A DNA stretch of 64,000 nt from Listeria welshimeri serovar 6b str. SLCC5334 (GTDB taxonomy: Bacteria; Bacillota; Bacilli; Lactobacillales; Listeriaceae), in contig NC_008555.1 of the NCBI RefSeq assembly GCF_000060285.1, positions 2,542,001 through 2,606,000 of the forward strand, read 5' to 3'. This document shows, piece after piece, positions 58,266 to 64,000 of this stretch. A model generated the notes under the pieces. That model saw nothing but the letters and a program-made list of their open reading frames with translations. It had not been told where the DNA came from and did no database searches. Positions within the stretch are counted from its first letter, which is position 1, and each line of letters opens with the position of its first letter. Position numbers and translations under genes: made by a program.

Positions 58266-58650
58266 ATGTTTGCTACCTCCTTCTTGTATTCTTGGATTTG
58301 TTCCTGATGCAGGCCTAATCCTTTCAGTGTAACTATTTCTCTTACATGAAAAAACGTAAAACATGCAAAAATGGATGCACTTCATAAAAGGCAACACAAT
58401 TCGCCAGCTTTTCAGACAACCTGTAAAAGTGAAATCCGTAAAAACCAGAAGAACTGTCACTCGCAAAAGCATTGCGGCTGAACAGATCAGGGTAGAACAT
58501 ATACGTCATTCGGATGATCTTCAAACGGTTCTCTCGTTCATCATGATTTGCTTAGATGTCTTTAATTCCACTGCCAATTATCCATTATACTACAAATTAA
58601 ACTAATTTGCACGCATTGATTTTGACCGTGTTTTCAGTACAGTTTACCCC
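58266..58650 (-). promoter_or_regulatory. Long leader between adk and infA
   Basis: A -10 TATAAT on the minus strand (58584-58589) probably starts a separate infA transcript with a leader of about 310 bases. In Bacillus the map gene lies here; it is absent. Open frames in the leader lack ribosome sites and recognisable homology. No clear hairpin was found. Confidence 0.5.
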
Positions 58651-59310
<660 letters not shown>

Positions 59311-59357
59311 TTATTACGCGCTAGCTCCTGCTAGGAATCCCTAACAAGAACTGCGTG

Positions 59358-60653
59358 TTATTTGATAAATCCCCGATAGTTCCTTTTTACAAGTTGTCCT
59401 TCGAGTTGTTTCGTAGTATCTAATGCTACCCCGATAACAATTAGTAGGCTTGTACCACCAACGGCAAGTGACTGCGGTAAACTAAACACAGTAGTACCGA
59501 TAGTTGGAAGTATAGCAACCGCTGAAAGGAAAATCGCACCAACAAATGTTAATCGATAAAGTACCGATGTAAGATAAGCTTGTGTTTCCCGACCAGGACG
59601 TTTACTAGGAATATACCCACCTTGCTTTTTCAAGTTGTCTGCAACTTTCTCAGGGTTCACTTGAATGAAAGCATAGAAATAAGTGAAAGCAACAATTAGT
59701 GCAACATATAAAATCATACCAATTGGTTTTGTGTAATCAAACACGTCTTTCAATACTTTTACAACATTGTTACTTTGATCAAAGAAAGTAAGAATGGTTT
59801 GCGGTGTAATAATAAATGCACTTGCAAAGATAACTGGGATAACTCCGGCAGAGTTAAGTTTTAACGGCAAATGCGTTGCTTGCGCGCCCGATTGTTTTGC
59901 TCCTGCTACACGTTTAGAGTATTGAATTGGAATTTTACGAAGTGCTTGTTGGAAAAAGATAACAGCTACAACAATAGCCAGAATCGCAATCCCCACGCCC
60001 ACTAAAGTCAAAATGCGTAAGAACAGTTGATCACCAGCGTTTTCAATTTGCGATACATATAATTGACGCACTCCATCAGGAATACGAGCAACAATACCAG
60101 CAAAGATAATGATAGAAACACCATTACCAACGCCTTTAACAGTGATTTGCTCACCTAACCACATTAAGAACATTGTACCAGTAGTTAATACGATAGCAAT
60201 AATCACATATCTACCGATGGATGGCTCAATAACCAAACCAGCAGATGACATGCGGTTAAACCCATATGCCATACCGAATGCTTCGATTAAGCCAAGCCCA
60301 ATAGTCATATATCTAGTAAGTTGATTGAGTTTTTTACGACCCATTTCCCCTTGCTTAGACCATTCAGTTAATTTAGGAACAACGTCCATTTGAAGTAACT
60401 GAACAATAATGGAAGATGTAATGTAAGGCATTACACCCATGGCAAAAATTGAGAAGTTTTTTAAAGCTCCACCATTAAATGTATTTAAGAACCCCAAAAT
60501 ACCGCCATCCATACTAGATTGTAAAGCTGCTGCGTTAACTCCCGGTACTGGCACAAATGTACCAATACGGAAAATAACTAGCATTGCTAATGTAAATAGT
60601 ATTTTTTTACGGATGTCTGCTACTTTGAAGAAGTTAACTAACGTTTGAAACAT
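59358..60653 (-). CDS. secY: Protein translocase channel subunit SecY
   Basis: This 431-residue membrane protein has ten helices and SecY signatures such as GGILGFLNTFNGGALKNFSIFAMGVMPYITSSII and the C-terminal cytoplasmic PGRETQAYLTSVLYRLTF. It forms the protein export channel with SecE and SecG. Its start overlaps the rplO stop by one base. Confidence 0.98.
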   Translation of the reverse strand: MFQTLVNFFKVADIRKKILFTLAMLVIFRIGTFVPVPGVNAAALQSSMDGGILGFLNTFNGGALKNFSIFAMGVMPYITSSIIVQLLQMDVVPKLTEWSKQGEMGRKKLNQLTRYMTIGLGLIEAFGMAYGFNRMSSAGLVIEPSIGRYVIIAIVLTTGTMFLMWLGEQITVKGVGNGVSIIIFAGIVARIPDGVRQLYVSQIENAGDQLFLRILTLVGVGIAILAIVVAVIFFQQALRKIPIQYSKRVAGAKQSGAQATHLPLKLNSAGVIPVIFASAFIITPQTILTFFDQSNNVVKVLKDVFDYTKPIGMILYVALIVAFTYFYAFIQVNPEKVADNLKKQGGYIPSKRPGRETQAYLTSVLYRLTFVGAIFLSAVAILPTIGTTVFSLPQSLAVGGTSLLIVIGVALDTTKQLEGQLVKRNYRGFIK

Positions 60654-61093
60654 TAGATCACCTCAGTTTTTCCGCCAGCCGCTTCAATTGCTTCTTTAGC
60701 TGCTGCAGAGAATTTGTTCGCTTTCACAGTAAGTTTTTTCTCGATATTTCCATCAGATAAAATCTTAATTCCGGATTTTTCATTACGAATAATTCCAGAT
60801 TCGATTAAAAGTTCTGGTGTTACTTCTGTACCATCTTCAAAGCGGTTTAAAACATCTAAGTTCACGATAGCAAATTCTTTACGGTTGATATTTGTGAATC
60901 CACGTTTTGGAATACGACGGAAAAGTGGAAGTTGTCCACCTTCAAAGCCTAAACGTACGCCACCACCAGAACGAGCTTTTTGTCCTTTATGACCGCGTCC
61001 TGAAGTTTTGCCGTTACCAGAGCCTGTTCCACGACCAACACGATTACGTTCTTTACGAGAACCTTCTGAAGGCTTAAGTTCATGTAGTTTCAT
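60653..61093 (-). CDS. rplO: 50S ribosomal protein L15
   Basis: This 146-residue protein has [22 protein letters not shown] and [23 protein letters not shown], the L15 signature. The start MKLHEL has GGAGGTG upstream; three further codons are open but unsupported. It is between rpmD and secY. Confidence 0.97.
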   Translation of the reverse strand: MKLHELKPSEGSRKERNRVGRGTGSGNGKTSGRGHKGQKARSGGGVRLGFEGGQLPLFRRIPKRGFTNINRKEFAIVNLDVLNRFEDGTEVTPELLIESGIIRNEKSGIKILSDGNIEKKLTVKANKFSAAAKEAIEAAGGKTEVI

Positions 61094-61150
61094 GTCAAGC
61101 ACCTCCTCCTATTTAACAAATTCTATCAATTGCATAATATTATATTAAGC

Positions 61151-61330
61151 TTAAACTTCTTTGACGTCCACTAAATGACTTACTTTAGTGATCATCCCAC
61201 GAATTGCAGGATTATCTTCTTTAACCACTACAGAATTTGTTTTACCAAGACCTAATGCTTGAACAGTTCTGCGTTGTGGTTGAGGGCGTCCGATTAAGCT
61301 ACGTTTTAGAGTAATTTCTAACTTCGCCAT
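61151..61330 (-). CDS. rpmD: 50S ribosomal protein L30
   Basis: This 59-residue protein reads [20 protein letters not shown] and ends [10 protein letters not shown], matching L30. It lies between rpsE and rplO in the conserved order, with a ribosome site before the ATG. It is short enough to be missed by length cut-offs. Confidence 0.97.
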   Translation of the reverse strand: MAKLEITLKRSLIGRPQPQRRTVQALGLGKTNSVVVKEDNPAIRGMITKVSHLVDVKEV

Positions 61331-61346
61331 AATGATAATTCCCTCC

Positions 61347-61850
61347 TTATCCTAACAATTCTTCTACTGTTTTGCCACGAAGTTTCGCAACATCTTCAGC
61401 GTTTTTAAGTTGTTTAATTCCGTCGATTGTAGCACGTACCATGTTAATTGGTGTATTAGATCCAAGCGATTTGGAAGATACATCAGCAACACCAGCAAGT
61501 TCTAGGACCGCACGAACGGGACCACCAGCAGTTACACCAGAACCGGCACTAGCAGGTTTAAGAAGAATTTCTCCGCCACCAAAATGTCCGACTACAGTGT
61601 GTGGAATAGTTGTGTCTACAGTTGGTACAAGCACCATGTTCTTTTTAGCATCCTCAACAGCTTTACGGATTGCATCTGGAACTTCTTGTGCTTTACCAGT
61701 ACCGAAACCAACATGACCATTTTTGTCTCCAACAACAACAAGTGCTGTGAAACGGAAACGACGTCCACCTTTAACTACTTTAGCAACACGGTTGATTGTA
61801 ACAACGCGTTCTTCTAAATCTAATTTGTTTCCATCAATTTGCTCAGGCAT
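61347..61850 (-). CDS. rpsE: 30S ribosomal protein S5
   Basis: This 167-residue protein has the S5 N-terminal [30 protein letters not shown] and VPHTVVGHF-type segments. It helps control decoding accuracy and mRNA unwinding at the entry site. Gene order rplR-rpsE-rpmD is conserved. Confidence 0.97.
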   Translation of the reverse strand: MPEQIDGNKLDLEERVVTINRVAKVVKGGRRFRFTALVVVGDKNGHVGFGTGKAQEVPDAIRKAVEDAKKNMVLVPTVDTTIPHTVVGHFGGGEILLKPASAGSGVTAGGPVRAVLELAGVADVSSKSLGSNTPINMVRATIDGIKQLKNAEDVAKLRGKTVEELLG

Positions 61851-61871
61851 GTAATATGTCCCTCCTTCTTA

Positions 61872-62231
61872 TTAAAATTCTAGTCCATTTTCGCGAGCTG
61901 CTTCAGCAAGAGCTTTTACGCGGCCATGATATAAGTATCCTCCACGGTCAAAAGTGACAGAAGTAATACCTTTTTCGGAAGCACGTTTAGCAACTAGTTC
62001 GCCAACTTTGCTTGCTGCATCAACTTTGGATTCAGCAGAACCGAAATCTTTATCTAAATTAGACGCACTTGCAAGTGTCACACCATTTACATCATCAATA
62101 ATTTGAGCATAAATGTTTTTGTTTGAACGGAATACGTTTAAACGTGGACGACTTTCAGTTCCAGAAATCTTAGAACGAACACGAGCATGTCTTTTTTTAC
62201 GTACTTTATTTTTGTCGATTTTGGTAATCAC
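61872..62231 (-). CDS. rplR: 50S ribosomal protein L18
   Basis: This 119-residue protein has the L18 features [14 protein letters not shown] and [26 protein letters not shown]. It binds 5S rRNA. The GTG at 62231 (VITKIDKNK) has GAGGTGAG upstream and gives the family length; seven upstream codons are open but unlikely. Confidence 0.95.
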
Positions 62232-62270
62232 ACGACTCACCTCTTCTCTCATTTGCCTAATTAAGCGGCA

Positions 62271-62807
62271 TTATTTACCAGTTTTACCTTCTTTACGGCG
62301 TACATGTTCGCCTTCGTAACGAATACCTTTACCTTTATATGGCTCTGGTGGACGTACGGCACGAATGTTTGCAGCTAACTCGCCAACGTGTTCTTTGTTG
62401 TATCCTTTAACAATCACTTGAGTGTTTGCAGGAACTTCAATTTCTACGCCTTTAGGAGCAACAAACTCTACTGGATGAGAGTACCCTACGTTAAGAACAA
62501 GTTTATCTCCTTGTTTTTGCGCACGGTAACCAACACCGATAAGTTCAAGTTTCTTTTCATAACCCTCGGAAACTCCGACAACCATGTTATTAAGAATAGC
62601 ACGAGTTGTACCATGAAGTGCACGGTGGTTTTTATTATCAGTCGGGCGAGAAACGTTAATTTCGTTGCCTTCAATATTAATAGTAATTTCTGGGTTGAAC
62701 TCTTTTACAAGTTCACCTTTAGGACCTTTAACTGTTGCTGTTGATCCATTAAGTGTAACTGTTACACCTGCAGGAATCACAATAGTTTTTTTACCTATAC
62801 GGGACAT
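62271..62807 (-). CDS. rplF: 50S ribosomal protein L6
   Basis: This 178-residue protein has [15 protein letters not shown] and the C-terminal [27 protein letters not shown], both L6 signatures. It sits near the factor-binding site. Conserved order rpsH-rplF-rplR. Confidence 0.97.
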   Translation of the reverse strand: MSRIGKKTIVIPAGVTVTLNGSTATVKGPKGELVKEFNPEITINIEGNEINVSRPTDNKNHRALHGTTRAILNNMVVGVSEGYEKKLELIGVGYRAQKQGDKLVLNVGYSHPVEFVAPKGVEIEVPANTQVIVKGYNKEHVGELAANIRAVRPPEPYKGKGIRYEGEHVRRKEGKTGK

Positions 62808-62837
62808 TTATTGCACCTCCTTATGGTTTACTTTTTC

Positions 62838-63236
62838 TTACCAAACGTATGCTAGTACTTCTCCGCCGACTTGTTTAGCACGGGCTTCTTTGTCGGTTAA
62901 AACACCTTGGGAAGTAGACACGATTGCGATACCTAGACCGTTAAGTACTTTAGGCACCTCAGTTGATTTTGCATATACACGTAAACCTGGTTTACTGATA
63001 CGTTTCAAACCAGTGATTACACGTTCGCCAGTCGCACCATATTTTAAGAAAACACGGATTGTTCCAGCATTGTCATCTTCAATATACTCAACGTCACGGA
63101 TAAAACCTTCACGCTTCAATATTTCAGCAATTTCTTTTTTGATTTTGGATGCAGGCAGTTCTAATTTATCATGTTTAACCATGTTCGCATTACGAATGCG
63201 AGTTAGAAAATCTGCAATTGGATCTGTCATCACCAT
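62838..63236 (-). CDS. rpsH: 30S ribosomal protein S8
   Basis: This 132-residue protein starts [18 protein letters not shown] and ends [22 protein letters not shown], the S8 signature. It binds central-domain 16S rRNA and in other bacteria represses the spc operon. Between rpsN and rplF. Confidence 0.97.
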   Translation of the reverse strand: MVMTDPIADFLTRIRNANMVKHDKLELPASKIKKEIAEILKREGFIRDVEYIEDDNAGTIRVFLKYGATGERVITGLKRISKPGLRVYAKSTEVPKVLNGLGIAIVSTSQGVLTDKEARAKQVGGEVLAYVW

Positions 63237-63266
63237 GTATAATACCCTCCTTCCTTAAACTCTTTC

Positions 63267-63464
<198 letters not shown>

Positions 63465-63483
63465 CTACTAAAATTAATTTTGA

Positions 63484-64000
63484 TTACTTTTGAAATGGCA
63501 TCCCTAGTTGAGTAAGTAACTCATGAGATTCTTCATCACTTTTGGCAGTTGTAACGATTACTACGTCCATACCGCGTACTTTTGATACTTGATCGTAATC
63601 AATTTCAGGGAAAATAAGTTGCTCTCTAACACCCAACGTATAGTTACCACGACCATCGAAAGCTTTTTTCGATACGCCACGGAAATCACGTACACGTGGA
63701 AGTGAAACAGTAACTAATTTATCTAAGAAATCATACATGCGTTCACCACGCAAAGTTACTTTAGCACCGATTGGCATTCCTTCACGAAGACGGAAACCAG
63801 CGATAGAATTTTTTGCTTTTGTGATTACAGGTTTTTGACCAGTGATAAGAGCTAACTCCTCAACTGCACTGTCTAAAACTTTCGCATTTGCTGTAGCGTC
63901 ACCAACACCAGTGTTGATTACGATTTTATCTATTTTTGGAACCTCCATTACGGAGTCATAATTGAATTTGCTCATTAAAGCAGGAACAATTTCCTTAAGA
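63484..64000 (-). CDS. rplE: 50S ribosomal protein L5 (partial, 5' end outside)
   Basis: The reading frame continues to the right edge. The residues before the internal Met read [23 protein letters not shown], matching L5 from about residue 9, so the true start is just outside the window. [22 protein letters not shown] and the C terminus [11 protein letters not shown] are present. L5 binds 5S rRNA. Confidence 0.95.
   Translation of the reverse strand, partial: LKEIVPALMSKFNYDSVMEVPKIDKIVINTGVGDATANAKVLDSAVEELALITGQKPVITKAKNSIAGFRLREGMPIGAKVTLRGERMYDFLDKLVTVSLPRVRDFRGVSKKAFDGRGNYTLGVREQLIFPEIDYDQVSKVRGMDVVIVTTAKSDEESHELLTQLGMPFQK

Noticed and set aside
58342-58605. Open frames on both strands in the infA leader
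   Set aside because: No ribosome site, no recognisable family, and the strands give mutually exclusive candidates; probably non-coding leader.

Overview
The window is from a low-GC Firmicute, almost certainly Listeria sensu stricto (L. monocytogenes or a close relative). The evidence is the lafABC glycolipid operon, fbaA, the Ami autolysin with GW modules, a second GW autolysin, and the gene order from lafC through pyrG, rpoE, argS, lipL, a formate dehydrogenase locus, an rRNA operon and the ECF module into the spc/alpha ribosomal operon. Gene names recalled from Listeria strain EGD-e are from memory; no search was run. Most genes are on the minus strand.

Layout. 1-5.2 kb: glycolipid anchor synthesis for lipoteichoic acid (lafC, lafB, lafA), class II aldolase and a lipid kinase. 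5.2-7.0 kb: ami on the plus strand. 7.0-12.8 kb: pyrG with a CTP-sensing attenuator, rpoE, argS, an unlisted 50-residue membrane protein, and a site-2 protease. 12.8-24.5 kb: tautomerase, HD phosphohydrolase, lipL, small membrane and secreted proteins, a peptide-binding lipoprotein, nicotinamidase, oxidoreductases, a CDF metal exporter, a HAD phosphatase and a lipoprotein hydrolase. 24.5-28.4 kb: a heme-sensing and heme-efflux cluster (HrtA, HrtB, HssS, HssR). 28.4-32.8 kb: formate dehydrogenase with its maturation factor FdhD. 32.9-34.1 kb: a T-box leader, probably Met-specific, in front of a SAM hydrolase. 34.1-36.7 kb: an MFS drug exporter and a TetR regulator.

36.7-42.4 kb: a complete rRNA operon on the minus strand (16S, tRNA-Ile, tRNA-Ala, 23S, 5S, tRNA-Asn, tRNA-Thr) with promoter and terminator. 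42.4-47.2 kb: an Mrp/SalA-type ATPase, a GW glucosaminidase autolysin, a MerR/aldo-keto reductase pair and a lipoprotein.

47.2-48.1 kb is the only long stretch without an intact gene, and it is the most interesting part of the window. It holds an apparently orphan type II-A tracrRNA (anti-repeat, nexus, stem-loop, terminator and its own promoter) with no cas9, cas1, cas2, csn2 or CRISPR repeats visible anywhere in the window. Beside it lies a decayed gene whose reading frame is interrupted only by two amber codons. Further promoter and terminator elements on both strands surround the tracrRNA.

48.1-64 kb: rpsI, rplM, truA, the ECF transporter energising module (EcfT, EcfA2, EcfA1), an MgtC-like protein, a formamidase-like enzyme, an AlkZ/YcaQ-like DNA glycosylase candidate, then the end of the spc/alpha ribosomal cluster (rplQ, rpoA, rpsK, rpsM, rpmJ, infA, adk, secY, rplO, rpmD, rpsE, rplR, rplF, rpsH, rpsN, rplE), running off the right edge. 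No insertion sequence, prophage or CRISPR array was seen.
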